This document shows positions 27,431 to 36,164 of a DNA stretch of 64,000 nt, piece after piece; the first letter of the stretch is position 1, and the number at the start of each line of letters is the position of its first letter. This DNA comes from Leptospira hartskeerlii. Lineage in GTDB: Bacteria > Spirochaetota > Leptospiria > Leptospirales > Leptospiraceae. The notes beneath the pieces were generated by a model. The model was not told where the DNA came from. It was given only the letters and a program-made list of their open reading frames with translations, and made no database searches. The stretch spans positions 192,646 to 256,645 of the forward strand of contig NZ_NPDL01000008.1 in assembly GCF_002811475.1 (NCBI RefSeq). The letters are read 5' to 3'. Both the position numbers and the translations under genes were made by a program.

Positions 27431-28234
27431 GTGGCAACCGGAAAAGAAGCTTCCAAATCCAAATTCTGCATATTCCTGATCCTGGCAGGAGTCCAAGTTT
27501 TCACCCTTTCTTCCTGTGAGACTATCCGATCTTTTTGGAAACCAAAAGACGCATTTATAAAAAGTTTAGATCTACCTGACTGGGTCTTAGAATCCTCCAT
27601 CAAGTTAAGAATATTCAACGATTCTCCCAATGTGATCAACCCGGAAGACGCGATGCCGGAAGATGATATCGCCTCATACGGAAACCAACTCAGAGTATTA
27701 CTCGCTGTTTCACCTGCAGCAATGAGAGACATATACGAGATGGCTGGATGTTTGGATGGAAGCGATCTAATCAAAGTTCGCGGAAACAAAATGACGGATA
27801 GCGGAGAAGACATCTGGTTCGGAGTATGCAAGAGCGGAGCGCAGGACGCGATCGTGTTCAGAGTATTGGAGATGGGAAACAACCAACTCTACTATTTATA
27901 TGAAGAAGAGCTGGTAAAAACTTGGGACGAATCCAAGAAGAATGCAAAAACGAATCCTGATAAATCCATGAGGCTCGCCACAAAGATCATAGAGCATGAA
28001 CCAGCTCACCCAGGTGCCAGAAGATTACTCGGAAGTTTATATTTAAAGAACGGATATTGTCCGGGAGCTGTTCGTAATTATAGGATCTATCTTCGGATAC
28101 TTCCCCACTCTGCCGAAAAATCTAAAATTGATTCATTAATCAGAAAGAGTTGTGGAGAAACTTTGGTCCCCAAAAAACCGGAGCCAAAAGAGTTTTCGGA
28201 TGAACTGCCTACGATTGAGGAATCTGCACCTTAA
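27431..28234 (+). CDS. Lipoprotein with TPR unit
   Basis: Lipoprotein of 267 residues starting at GTG 27431. The N-terminus is basic, followed by a hydrophobic stretch and lipobox TLSSC at about 25-29. The middle has a beta-rich segment (VRGNKMTDSGEDIWFGVC), and about 175-235 forms a TPR (MRLATKIIEHEPAHPGARRLLGSLYL). The tail is Lys/Glu/Pro-rich. The start has no strong ribosome binding site. It ends four bases into the small opposite-strand gene. Confidence 0.72.
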   Translation: MATGKEASKSKFCIFLILAGVQVFTLSSCETIRSFWKPKDAFIKSLDLPDWVLESSIKLRIFNDSPNVINPEDAMPEDDIASYGNQLRVLLAVSPAAMRDIYEMAGCLDGSDLIKVRGNKMTDSGEDIWFGVCKSGAQDAIVFRVLEMGNNQLYYLYEEELVKTWDESKKNAKTNPDKSMRLATKIIEHEPAHPGARRLLGSLYLKNGYCPGAVRNYRIYLRILPHSAEKSKIDSLIRKSCGETLVPKKPEPKEFSDELPTIEESAP

Positions 28235-28398
28235 TCCTTCACTCTCAGCACTAAAGTGATCTTGCCGTCCGCTTTTTCTACTACTTCGAATCCTTCTTCC
28301 CTAAGAGTCTTTTTGATCCGATAAAAGCCAAGATTTACGACTTTAGGTGGGTCGGATTTGCGGGAGGAAGAAGGGAAACGTTTCGCAGAAGCATCCAT
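28231..28398 (-). CDS. Small basic protein, 55 residues, unrecognised
   Basis: A frame on the minus strand from ATG 28398 to TAA at 28231, 55 residues, in what would otherwise be a 240-base gap. The product has a Ser/Arg N-terminus and then a compact core (PPKVVNLGFYRIKKTL, EEGFEVVEKADGKITLVL) that alternates helix and strand, as in real small folds. Its stop overlaps the lipoprotein stop by four bases, tail to tail. GTG 28401 directly upstream is an alternative start; no strong ribosome binding site. Confidence 0.6.
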   Translation of the reverse strand: MDASAKRFPSSSRKSDPPKVVNLGFYRIKKTLREEGFEVVEKADGKITLVLRVKD

Positions 28399-28474
28399 CA
28401 CTATTTAGTTTCGGCTCCAAGAAGGTTCGTCTTGACCTTGACAGAAAGAAAACCTTTTCCTAAATGAGAAAGAG

Positions 28475-29053
28475 ATGAGGCGAATTCTTGCTCTCGTATT
28501 ATTTTTAATCCTATTGGCCTTAGGGACTTGCGCCTTCTATTTACAGGAATGGTTCGATTCTCCCGGATTCCGTTGGGTCATTTCCAAGTTTTCCTTCTGG
28601 GTCTTCCTATCGGTTCTGATACTTTCTGCTTTGGCAATGCTGCGGATTTTCAGGAGAGCCAAAAAGGCAATCCATACACAACGGCAGGCCATTGAAAAAC
28701 ATTTAAGTGGAATTTTAGAAGAACTAGTCCAGGACTCCCAGGCATTGAGCGAATTCCTAAAGACAGACCTTCCTCAGATGGAAGAACGTATCAAAGTTTC
28801 CAGGGACAAACTTCCTAAAGAAATCTACTCGTCTTATACTGCGAACTGGACCAAGATCAGAACGGATGCCGAGGCATCGCTCCGAGATCTGGAAACACTT
28901 CCTTTAGAACCGGACTTCGAAGAACAAAAAAGTCACGCAGTCTTAGAATATAAAGATCTTCTAAACAAACACACTAAAGCGAAATCCATTTTAGAAAGAG
29001 TCAGATCGGACCTTTCTCTATTAAAAGAGAGACTAACGGAGAAAGGATGTTGA
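28475..29053 (+). CDS. Membrane protein with coiled coil
   Basis: A protein of 192 residues with two N-terminal membrane helices (about 3-24 and 37-60) and then a cytoplasmic or periplasmic coiled coil from about 65 to 190 (ILEELVQDSQALSEFLK; SDLSLLKERLTE). GAGAAAGAG precedes the ATG. Its end overlaps the amidase gene start by seven bases, so the two are probably coupled and may act together at the cell wall. No known domain. Confidence 0.7.
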   Translation: MRRILALVLFLILLALGTCAFYLQEWFDSPGFRWVISKFSFWVFLSVLILSALAMLRIFRRAKKAIHTQRQAIEKHLSGILEELVQDSQALSEFLKTDLPQMEERIKVSRDKLPKEIYSSYTANWTKIRTDAEASLRDLETLPLEPDFEEQKSHAVLEYKDLLNKHTKAKSILERVRSDLSLLKERLTEKGC

Positions 29054-30381
29054 AAGCTATCCTTCTATTACTCGTCGGCAGTATTATATATAGTTGCAGT
29101 TCCCTTCCGGAGACAAACTTTTCTATCGCTGAGCTAGCTTCACCCATCCATCCGCTTTCCCAGCTATTGCCTAAGGATAAAAGTGCCACTTCTCTCTCCA
29201 CTCTCCGCAAAAAAACGAAGGTAAGCGGAATACTGCTCCATCATACCAAGGGACTCTCCAGCGAAGAATATATTACAAAAAGTGCAAATTCCGGATGGTT
29301 AGTACATTACATCGTAGATAAAAAAGGAAAGATCTACGGTGTAGAAGATCCAGGAACTTTGCTCATCAAGGCAGCACCAAAGACAGACGCAGGTATGATC
29401 CATATTTCTTGGGAAGGAGATAAGGAAGATATACTCAAACGCCCTATTCAGAAAAAATCTTTACTTTACGCAATTGCCAAGACATCCCAAGAATTCGGGA
29501 TCCCGGTTACAAATTTCGACGTGGGCTCCCGTTCCGGAATATTCACACATAGTCAGGCCAAAAAGAAATTCGGCGGCTTCTTGAATGGAAGCGATTGCGG
29601 AAATGAGAATGTCCTAAAAGCACTACTCGAAGAATTAAAAGGTTCCTACTTCTCAGAAATGGATTGGAAGGATAGATACGGAGAATGGGTTCTCCGAAAA
29701 GAAAAACCTTTTGTGGGACAAAACGGAGAGATCAAGGAGCCGAGCTACGATAAAGGCAGAAGTGTCACTCCTACTCCAAAAGCGGAATTAGAGAATATCG
29801 AAAAAACTGCAGACGGACTTCTTCCGGAAGAAAAAAGGATCAAATACAATTATAGAGGGGCAATCACAGCCGACTGTGTTGTATTACATTTCACCGCGAT
29901 CAACGATTATGATGGAACTCTAAGAGTATTAGAAAAACGGAATTTAGCAGCCACATTCCTTGCGGACAAAGACGGTAAGATCTACCAACTATTGGATTCT
30001 CCACTTCATATGGCTGCAGCCGCTACAGGCACGAATCGAAATTGTTTTCAAATAGAGATTGTAGGAAAGGATACCGAGATGTTACTTGCAAATCCTGCAC
30101 AGACTGCTGCGGTTTCCAAACTTGTATACGAACTCTGCCAAAAATACCAGATCCCTTTGAATAACCAAAGGATAGAATCTTTGAAAGGTGTATTCTCCCA
30201 TACTCAGGCAAAGAAAAAATGGGGAGGCTCTATCTTTTTGGATGCGCAGGATTTCGATCCGGGCGAACCATATATGAAAAAAGTAATAGAGACCTTAGGT
30301 GGTACTTATTATTCGGAAAAAGATTGGTACGATAGAACTGGAGAAGAATGGATCCTTCTCTTTACCGATTTTCAGCCTTGA
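29047..30381 (+). CDS. Lipoprotein with two N-acetylmuramoyl-L-alanine amidase domains
   Basis: Lipoprotein (lipobox IIYSC) of 444 residues with two amidase_2/PGRP-like modules, about 55-215 and 265-440, which share repeats GKIYGVED/GKIYQLLD, THSQAKKKFGG/SHTQAKKKWGG and SYFSEMDWKDRYGEW/TYYSEKDWYDRTGEEW. Likely zinc ligands are His65 or His66, His168 and Cys184 in module 1, and His281, His385 and Asp404 in module 2. Module 2 keeps the strand FQIEIVG expected near the catalytic Glu; module 1 reads IHISWEGD. Predicted to cleave peptidoglycan amide bonds in the periplasm. Its 3' end overlaps the opposite-strand regulator by 20 bases. Confidence 0.85.
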   Translation: MLKAILLLLVGSIIYSCSSLPETNFSIAELASPIHPLSQLLPKDKSATSLSTLRKKTKVSGILLHHTKGLSSEEYITKSANSGWLVHYIVDKKGKIYGVEDPGTLLIKAAPKTDAGMIHISWEGDKEDILKRPIQKKSLLYAIAKTSQEFGIPVTNFDVGSRSGIFTHSQAKKKFGGFLNGSDCGNENVLKALLEELKGSYFSEMDWKDRYGEWVLRKEKPFVGQNGEIKEPSYDKGRSVTPTPKAELENIEKTADGLLPEEKRIKYNYRGAITADCVVLHFTAINDYDGTLRVLEKRNLAATFLADKDGKIYQLLDSPLHMAAAATGTNRNCFQIEIVGKDTEMLLANPAQTAAVSKLVYELCQKYQIPLNNQRIESLKGVFSHTQAKKKWGGSIFLDAQDFDPGEPYMKKVIETLGGTYYSEKDWYDRTGEEWILLFTDFQP

Positions 30382-31573
30382 TCGGACGATTTTTCACAGA
30401 AATTCGATCTGAATCTCCAAGCTCCACCATACCACCTAATCCTTTTCCCAAAGGAGGGACTCCTGTGCGAGCAGTATGTTTTTCAGGAATATCCGACTTC
30501 TTCTGACGAAGTTGTGTAGGCGTTTTACCCGTAACCTTACGAAAAGCATCATTAAAAGAGGATTTGGAATTGAATCCCACAAAATAGCAGATGGAAAGAA
30601 TATCCTGATCCGGCTTTTCTTCCAGAAGATTGACCGCTTCTTCTATCCTGAAACCGTTGATATAGTTATGAAACCCGGTTTGTAGATGCTCATTTAAAAA
30701 TTCAGTCAGCTGATATGGTTTGATACCCAAGTCTTCCGATAAAGAATGAAGAGTCAGCTCCGGATCTCGATACAGTTTATCTTCTCTCATCAATTCTTGG
30801 ATCCTAAGTTCTAACAGATTTAGATCCAAACCGATCAGAAGAGATTTTTCATACTTCTTCTTTCTTACTTCTCTAGTCAAAGGAGCAAAAAAATCCGGAT
30901 ATCTGGAAGGAGCCAAGAATAGAAGGGTCACAATCCCAGTCACAAGAAGTCCGCCCACTCTGAATAAAATATCCAGGCCGAACATAAACCCGAAGACCAG
31001 AGAATACATTGCAAATACGGTGATGGTCGCCAGAATAAAAATGAATCTTATCTGCGACTTTAGCTCCGGGATTGAGAACACAGTTAATAACATTCTATAT
31101 CTAAATCCGAAGTAGGCAGTAGTGAGTGCTGTTGTTAGAAAAAAACCCCAAGAAAGATAATGTTTATATCTAATATTTCTAAAGTCTCCCAGGTCGGAGA
31201 TGATGGAATCCCAAGGCCTTCCAAAAAAAAGCATCTCGCCTAGTAAAAAAAGACCAGGCACAAGAAAGTGAAGTCGAATGTCCCTGTACAAAGTCTGGTT
31301 TGGGTATATCAAAGAATGCGTATATAGTAAAGATAAGGGTCCGATAGCCGAAAAAGAAGTGAGTAATAAGAAGATTGCATGTGGATAAGTCCTGTCTATT
31401 TCCAAGACCACATTCGCAACTGTAAATAGTATGATCCCCAACGAAAGAAACAGAAGGGCTCCAATCCTGTCTTCTCTGCGTTTTATAGGTGGAATTAACT
31501 TTTGGACCACCAATAAAAAGGAAAGGCCACTTCCGAAGTAGAATATAGGAGTTACCACTTCGGGATTTAACAT
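30362..31573 (-). CDS. Membrane-anchored AraC-family transcriptional regulator
   Basis: A protein of 403 residues from ATG 31573, where the first membrane helix begins. TTG 31651 or ATG 31618 would add 26 or 15 residues, and none has a good ribosome binding site. About seven hydrophobic helices (residues 5-245) are followed by a cytoplasmic AraC DNA-binding domain (about 265-375) with LGIKPYQLTEFLNEHLQTGF, ISICYFVGFNSKSSFNDAFRK-like second helix-turn-helix and GKTPTQLR. Such proteins sense membrane or envelope signals. It is divergent from the dihaem cytochrome gene, which is a plausible target. Confidence 0.8.
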   Translation of the reverse strand: MLNPEVVTPIFYFGSGLSFLLVVQKLIPPIKRREDRIGALLFLSLGIILFTVANVVLEIDRTYPHAIFLLLTSFSAIGPLSLLYTHSLIYPNQTLYRDIRLHFLVPGLFLLGEMLFFGRPWDSIISDLGDFRNIRYKHYLSWGFFLTTALTTAYFGFRYRMLLTVFSIPELKSQIRFIFILATITVFAMYSLVFGFMFGLDILFRVGGLLVTGIVTLLFLAPSRYPDFFAPLTREVRKKKYEKSLLIGLDLNLLELRIQELMREDKLYRDPELTLHSLSEDLGIKPYQLTEFLNEHLQTGFHNYINGFRIEEAVNLLEEKPDQDILSICYFVGFNSKSSFNDAFRKVTGKTPTQLRQKKSDIPEKHTARTGVPPLGKGLGGMVELGDSDRISVKNRPIKAENR

Positions 31574-31651
31574 AGGCGGTATATTAAGAAAATCCCTAGG
31601 CTTGTCAAGTGTTCTCATCTGAAACGAATCATAGAACGATTTGAGATCCAA

Positions 31652-31891
31652 TAAAATAAGTGAAAAATTTTTATTTCGAACACTTGCATTTTCCTTCCTT
31701 TTCAGAAATCAAATCCCCTCTTCTCTTATATTTTACTTATTTTCCAAATCTTGATTTTTACACAACTGTTCGAATAATGAAACTCGAACGTTCGAATTCC
31801 GTGGCTCGGACGACCTAATTTTTATTATGGAGTATTCTTCTTTGCCAGAACTGATCCGGGATTTTCGCATTCCGGACTAGGGAGCGGAAAA
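31652..31891. other. Divergent intergenic region
   Basis: No gene seen. AT-rich, with the perfect palindrome TCGAACGTTCGA at 31784-31795 and further TTCGAA-type half-sites near 31676 and 31769. These could be sites for the neighbouring AraC-type regulator. GGAGCGG precedes the cytochrome start. Confidence 0.5.
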
Positions 31892-34201
31892 ATGGAAATG
31901 CAAAGAATACGTGCCGCAAAACGTTATTTGCGGTACGCCTTGTTAGGGATGGCTGTGTTAGCTGCGGGTTGCCCCGTAGGAATTTTTACAGAATTCCCCA
32001 ACCAGGAAGAAGTATGTAAATTTGATCCGATCCGAGAAGGAATTCGCGCAGTGTCCGCATCTTCTTTCCCGGAGCCGGTACTACAATCAGTGTTGGTAAA
32101 TGGAAATCTTGTATGGCAGGATGTAACGGATGGGCCGGCGTTCCCAACTCCTACTCTCAGCCCGGGCCAAACCATCACACTTAGAGGAACAGGTTTCGGA
32201 TCTGGACCAGAAATCGACTTTTCTAAAATTATGATAGGTAACACCAGAATTCTGGAAACCGATCTGAAAATGTTCGAACAGAGACTGGACATCACCAAAC
32301 AGGTGAACTTCGAAGTGAACGAATCTTTGGATAGTTGGAGCAAGTATATTCTTGCTTGGACCGACAATCAGATCCAATTTAAAGTTCCAGAACATACAAC
32401 CTCAGGACCTTTAGTCGTTCAGATCCAAAAAAGGGTCGGATATAACGACTCTTTACTTCATCCGGGACAACCGCATAACGTGATTGATGCCCAAACTAGA
32501 AGAGTCACCGACGAAGACTTCAAACATAAATGCGATGTTGTTTCTATCCTAAGTGATGCAAAAGGAACTACTCCTTTACAAGTAAACGTGAACAACCCTG
32601 GATTCTCTTCCATTCTCGCACTGGGCGAAAAAATATTCTGGTCTTATGACTTCAATATCGGAGTGGCTCACGCGATCCGAAATCTTGATTGGAAGAAAAT
32701 TTTCGCATACCAAGCAACAGATCCGGTAACCGGATACACTGCGGACCCACTTCTTCTGTTCGGAGCTTATCAAACAGTTGCAGGCCAAGTTCCTTCTGCA
32801 GCGATTGATAACGTTTACTTTGACCGTTATCCGCAACCGACTCCAATTCCAGGGTTTTTGGGAGCAGATCAAAAATTCAAAGGGAATACCAAGAATAGCG
32901 GTTGGGCAGGATATAGATATGCGGAAGCATCTCATCCATATACAGGCAATGGAGAATGGATCGGATTCAACTGTGCTTCTTGCCACGGTTATAAGATCAC
33001 CTATGAAGCTTCTCCTGGAAACACTGTAACTAAAGTAATTCCTGGACTTCCTAACCCAAAATGGTCCATGAAATGGTCTCTATTAGGAGATTTTAAAGGG
33101 ATCAAGGAGAATGAACCGGGACCAAGTTTCGATTCTTCTGCCAAAGACGTGGATAAAACGATGCTCATCTACGCAATGCCTCAAGGCGCCGGTGAACATG
33201 CTTTGATCCGTATCAAAGGAGAAGGTAGCGAAACTGATAACGATTATGAGTTCTCTCCGATCGCAATTCCGAACGTTACCAATTACATGGGAGTCAGAAG
33301 ATCTCTTTCTCACTCTGAGTCATATGTTGGATTCGAAGGTTCTTATATCCATTCTGAAGAACCAGATGGAGCAACAGGCTCAATGTATGCGAAAGAACTG
33401 CAAGCTCTTACCGCTTATATGACTAAGCTGGACCAAAATGATAAAGCCCTCAGACAAGTCGGAATGTATCGCTGGTTAAAATCCAGAGGTAAACTGATCG
33501 CTCAAGCTGGCGCAGATTCAGGAGAAGGAGCTTTCGTCCAAGCTGGATGGGAGAACCAACCTGGTATTGCTGCTGCAGTTGCAAGAGGAAAGGCTACTTA
33601 CCAAAGAGATTGTGGGTCTTGTCATAATGATAAAGTAGGTTTGAACTCGAACGAGAAGATGTTCAAACTGAACGAAGTGGGAAGATTTTTCGCTCCTACT
33701 ATCTATCAAAAGGCTCTACAATCTATTCGTGCGACTTTCTTAAGAGACATGTATTGGGTACAGCATAGAGGTTTATTGAGCGACGGTCACGTTCGTAACT
33801 TAGAAGATCTGGTCAATCCTGCTCGATGCACGGAAGGATCTGCTCTTTATAATCAGTATTACACTCTTCACGCTCCTGCGTCTCCTGCTTTAGGTGGACC
33901 GGACCATCCGGAACCTTATCCTTCTCAAAACAGAAAGTCGGACGTTTTCAGAGCATTCAAATCTCCTAATAATGATACAGGGACAAAAAGAAACAGATTC
34001 ATCGAAAGACATAAATATTTCGTAACTGTTCCTTGGGATCCGGATTATTATTATTGGGATTACCAGAAGATGAGAAGAGAATACGGCGTTCAAGAGTTGG
34101 GAACGTCCCAGCCAATCGGAATGCCGGCAGCTCCTCACCCATGGTGTTCTGCCTCTGCTTCTGAGGTGGATGATCTAGTGGAGTATATCCTCACTCTCTA
34201 A
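31892..34201 (+). CDS. Large dihaem c-type cytochrome lipoprotein with IPT/TIG-like domain
   Basis: Lipoprotein (lipobox LAAGC near residue 27) of 769 residues. Residues about 65-170 look like an IPT/TIG beta domain (SPGQTITLRGTGFGSGP). Two haem c sites follow, CASCHG near residue 360 and CGSCHND near 575. The long segment between and after them (MKWSLLGDFKGIKENEPG, FFAPTIYQKALQSIRATFLRDMYWVQHRGLL in part) recalls large dihaem oxidoreductases such as RoxA/peroxidase-like proteins. The reaction is unknown. Acts outside the cytoplasm. A strong terminator follows. Confidence 0.82.
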   Translation: MEMQRIRAAKRYLRYALLGMAVLAAGCPVGIFTEFPNQEEVCKFDPIREGIRAVSASSFPEPVLQSVLVNGNLVWQDVTDGPAFPTPTLSPGQTITLRGTGFGSGPEIDFSKIMIGNTRILETDLKMFEQRLDITKQVNFEVNESLDSWSKYILAWTDNQIQFKVPEHTTSGPLVVQIQKRVGYNDSLLHPGQPHNVIDAQTRRVTDEDFKHKCDVVSILSDAKGTTPLQVNVNNPGFSSILALGEKIFWSYDFNIGVAHAIRNLDWKKIFAYQATDPVTGYTADPLLLFGAYQTVAGQVPSAAIDNVYFDRYPQPTPIPGFLGADQKFKGNTKNSGWAGYRYAEASHPYTGNGEWIGFNCASCHGYKITYEASPGNTVTKVIPGLPNPKWSMKWSLLGDFKGIKENEPGPSFDSSAKDVDKTMLIYAMPQGAGEHALIRIKGEGSETDNDYEFSPIAIPNVTNYMGVRRSLSHSESYVGFEGSYIHSEEPDGATGSMYAKELQALTAYMTKLDQNDKALRQVGMYRWLKSRGKLIAQAGADSGEGAFVQAGWENQPGIAAAVARGKATYQRDCGSCHNDKVGLNSNEKMFKLNEVGRFFAPTIYQKALQSIRATFLRDMYWVQHRGLLSDGHVRNLEDLVNPARCTEGSALYNQYYTLHAPASPALGGPDHPEPYPSQNRKSDVFRAFKSPNNDTGTKRNRFIERHKYFVTVPWDPDYYYWDYQKMRREYGVQELGTSQPIGMPAAPHPWCSASASEVDDLVEYILTL

Positions 34202-34211
34202 CTCTCTACGA

Positions 34212-34260
34212 CCCGGGGAGAAAGATCGAATACCAGGTCGATCTCTCCGGGTTTTTATTT
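34212..34260 (+). terminator. Rho-independent terminator after cytochrome gene
   Basis: The stem CCCGGGGAGAAAGATCGA with TCGATCTCTCCGGG (34212-34251), allowing a small bulge, is followed by GTTTTTATTT. Placed 11 bases after the stop of the dihaem cytochrome gene. Confidence 0.85.
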
Positions 34261-34280
34261 CGGGGAATTCTCCCCGAAAT
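34257..34280. terminator. Second hairpin between convergent genes
   Basis: ATTTCGGGGA-ATTC-TCCCCGAAAT, a 10-bp perfect stem with a four-base loop, directly after the first terminator and 27 bases from the dps stop. It probably works for dps from the minus strand or as a backup on the plus strand; T-runs beside it are weak. Confidence 0.55.
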
Positions 34281-34307
34281 ATTTGTTTTTCAGAATATTC
34301 TAAAATT

Positions 34308-34775
34308 CTACTCCAGCATACTCCTAAGCATCCAAGCAGTCTTTTCATGGATCTCCAATCTTTGGGTAAGAAGGTCTGTTGTCACCTCGTCCCCGCCTGA
34401 ATCCGCAGATGGAAGTATTGCTCTCGCAGTTCTGATAACTGCTTCATGTCCTTCTACAAGATTTTTAAGCATATCTTCCGCTTTAGGAACTCCGTCTTCT
34501 TCTTTTAAAGAAGTTAAAGAAGAGAAAGCTTTGTAAGTTCCAGGCGCCGGATAACCAAGAGAGCGAATTCTTTCCGCCACCAGATCCAAAGCGTTCCAAA
34601 GCTCTGTGTATTGGGTCATAAACATCAAATGTAATGTATTAAATAAAGGTCCGGTAACGTTCCAATGATAGTTATGAGTTTTTAAATATAAAAAATACGT
34701 ATCTGCTAAAAGTTTTTGCAGGCCCTGGTTGATGGCCTCTCTATCCTTCTCCGGGATCCCTATATTCGGTTTCAT
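34308..34775 (-). CDS. dps: Dps-family ferritin-like protein
   Basis: DNA-protection/ferroxidase protein of 155 residues, the normal length. It forms dodecamers that oxidise and store iron using peroxide. The first helix carries the dinuclear-site His/Asp set: [19 protein letters not shown] followed by [13 protein letters not shown], and the rest of the four-helix bundle is present ([28 protein letters not shown]). The N-terminus is short, without a Lys-rich DNA-binding tail. A PerR-like box lies 27 bases upstream of the start, which suggests peroxide control. Confidence 0.92.
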   Translation of the reverse strand: MKPNIGIPEKDREAINQGLQKLLADTYFLYLKTHNYHWNVTGPLFNTLHLMFMTQYTELWNALDLVAERIRSLGYPAPGTYKAFSSLTSLKEEDGVPKAEDMLKNLVEGHEAVIRTARAILPSADSGGDEVTTDLLTQRLEIHEKTAWMLRSMLE

Positions 34776-34801
34776 ACTTATCTCCTTTCAAGTTTGGTTA
34801 A

Positions 34802-34818
34802 TTTAGAATCATTCTAAA
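34802..34818. promoter_or_regulatory. PerR-type operator upstream of dps
   Basis: TTTAGAATCATTCTAAA is a perfect 8-1-8 inverted repeat. It fits the PerR box layout TTATAATnATTATAA (7-1-7) with an A/T-rich arm change. Its position just upstream of dps, a classical PerR target, strengthens the call. Sequence evidence only. Confidence 0.7.
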
Positions 34819-34897
34819 CTTAAATCTTAGACAGTGGCAATCTAATTTCTTTCGGAATAATTATGATTTTTTCCGGATTTTGGCGAGAAAGAAAATG

Positions 34898-34926
34898 AAA
34901 AGGCCGCTGTTTCCGGCGGCCTTTTT
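34898..34926 (-). terminator. Rho-independent terminator after aminotransferase gene
   Basis: AAAAGGCCGC and GCGGCCTTTT form a 10-bp stem with an eight-base loop. On the minus strand it is followed by CATTTTC after TTTT. It separates the aminotransferase gene from the dps promoter region. Confidence 0.75.
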
Positions 34927-34952
34927 CTATCTTTCAGCTGATCTAAAAGATC

Positions 34953-36068
34953 TTACTTTTTGTATTCCTTGATCGCGGCAAAAACCTCTTCCAGCTCGGA
35001 ATCAGTCATATAAGGAAATAAAGGAAAATTTAATATTGAATCACAGATCCTGCCGGTTCTATGTTCTTTTCCGAATTTACCTACGATGTAAGGTTTTGCT
35101 CCAGGCTGATCGCTCATTGCTCCTGGATAGATCACCGCGAAACCGATCCCTTTCGATTTTAGGACTTCTTGGATTTTAGGTCTTTCTGTAGGATCAAAAA
35201 GAGTAACGTTACAATATCCGTTTTCTTGAAAGTCTTTTGGAGGATGGATTACATTCACTCCTAGACCTGGAAGCGCTTGGTAATATTTTTCAGCAGCTTT
35301 TCTGCGGGATACGATTCTTGCATCTAAGTATGGAATATTCAAATTTAAGAATGCAGCTTGCAGGGTATCCATTCTGGAATTCCAGCCAACATCTCCGTAA
35401 CCGTAATGTGAAGTTCTTCCGTGGTTTCCGAGCATCCTTACTTTGTTTGCAAGCTCTTCGTCGTTTGTGAATACTGCTCCGCCATCTCCTGCCCCACCTA
35501 AAACTTTCGCAGGATAGAAAGAAGTAGTAGTGATCAATGCATCTTGGTAGACAGGTTTTCCCTTGTATAAAACTCCGAATGATTGTGCACCGTCTTCTAA
35601 TAAGAAAACTCCCTTTTCTTTACAAAGTTTGCGGTAGTCTTCTAACTTAGAACTTCCCCAACCGTAAAGGTGAACGATGATCGCTGCTTTCGGTTTTACC
35701 TCTTCGAGCGCTTTTTTGAATTCTTCGAAATCCATTTGTAGATCGTCCGGATTTGTATCTACTGTAGCAGGATCAGCGCCTACGTTTACTACCGATTCGA
35801 ATGTTGCCCAGAAGGTAGAGTCTGGAACTAATACCTTGTCTCCCTTTCCTACTCCTAAGGCTCTCAGCGCCAATTGAAGCGCGTCAGTTCCGTTCGCACA
35901 TGCGATCGAATATTTGGTCCCGGCGGCTGTTGCCAGATTTTTTTCTAATAATGCGACTTCTTCTCCTCCGATAAAGGAGGCGTTCTTGCTGAGAGTTTTT
36001 ACTTTATCTTCCCAAGCTTCTAGTAATCCCGGCTCGAATCTTTTAATATCTATGAAAGGTACGCCCAT
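34953..36068 (-). CDS. DegT/DnrJ/EryC1/StrS-family aminotransferase
   Basis: PLP-dependent enzyme of 371 residues that aminates a nucleotide-linked keto-sugar. ATG 36068 is chosen because GGAGGAGACC lies at the right distance; the upstream extension has no such site. Family features: [11 protein letters not shown] start, [34 protein letters not shown], and the region [19 protein letters not shown] where the internal aldimine Lys of this family lies (K in PAKVLG). A glycan role (LPS or surface sugar) is likely, but no glycan cluster is present around it. Solitary, followed by its own terminator. Confidence 0.9.
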   Translation of the reverse strand: MGVPFIDIKRFEPGLLEAWEDKVKTLSKNASFIGGEEVALLEKNLATAAGTKYSIACANGTDALQLALRALGVGKGDKVLVPDSTFWATFESVVNVGADPATVDTNPDDLQMDFEEFKKALEEVKPKAAIIVHLYGWGSSKLEDYRKLCKEKGVFLLEDGAQSFGVLYKGKPVYQDALITTTSFYPAKVLGGAGDGGAVFTNDEELANKVRMLGNHGRTSHYGYGDVGWNSRMDTLQAAFLNLNIPYLDARIVSRRKAAEKYYQALPGLGVNVIHPPKDFQENGYCNVTLFDPTERPKIQEVLKSKGIGFAVIYPGAMSDQPGAKPYIVGKFGKEHRTGRICDSILNFPLFPYMTDSELEEVFAAIKEYKK

Positions 36069-36164
36069 TATGGTCTCCTCCGAACAGGGTCGGAAACGGG
36101 TCCTAAAAAGCAAATTATTTTGATCTACTTAAGGACCCGCCATAAAGGGCCAAATACGGAAGAT

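Noticed and set aside
27313..27882. Long open frame (189 codons) on the minus strand
   Set aside because: It is antisense to a lipoprotein gene with a clear signal and lipobox and overlaps ribH; composition is Ser/Leu-rich as expected for a shadow frame.
31827..31880. Possible 17-residue leader peptide before the cytochrome gene
   Set aside because: ATG has no ribosome binding site, and there is no regulatory codon run or attenuator hairpin after it.
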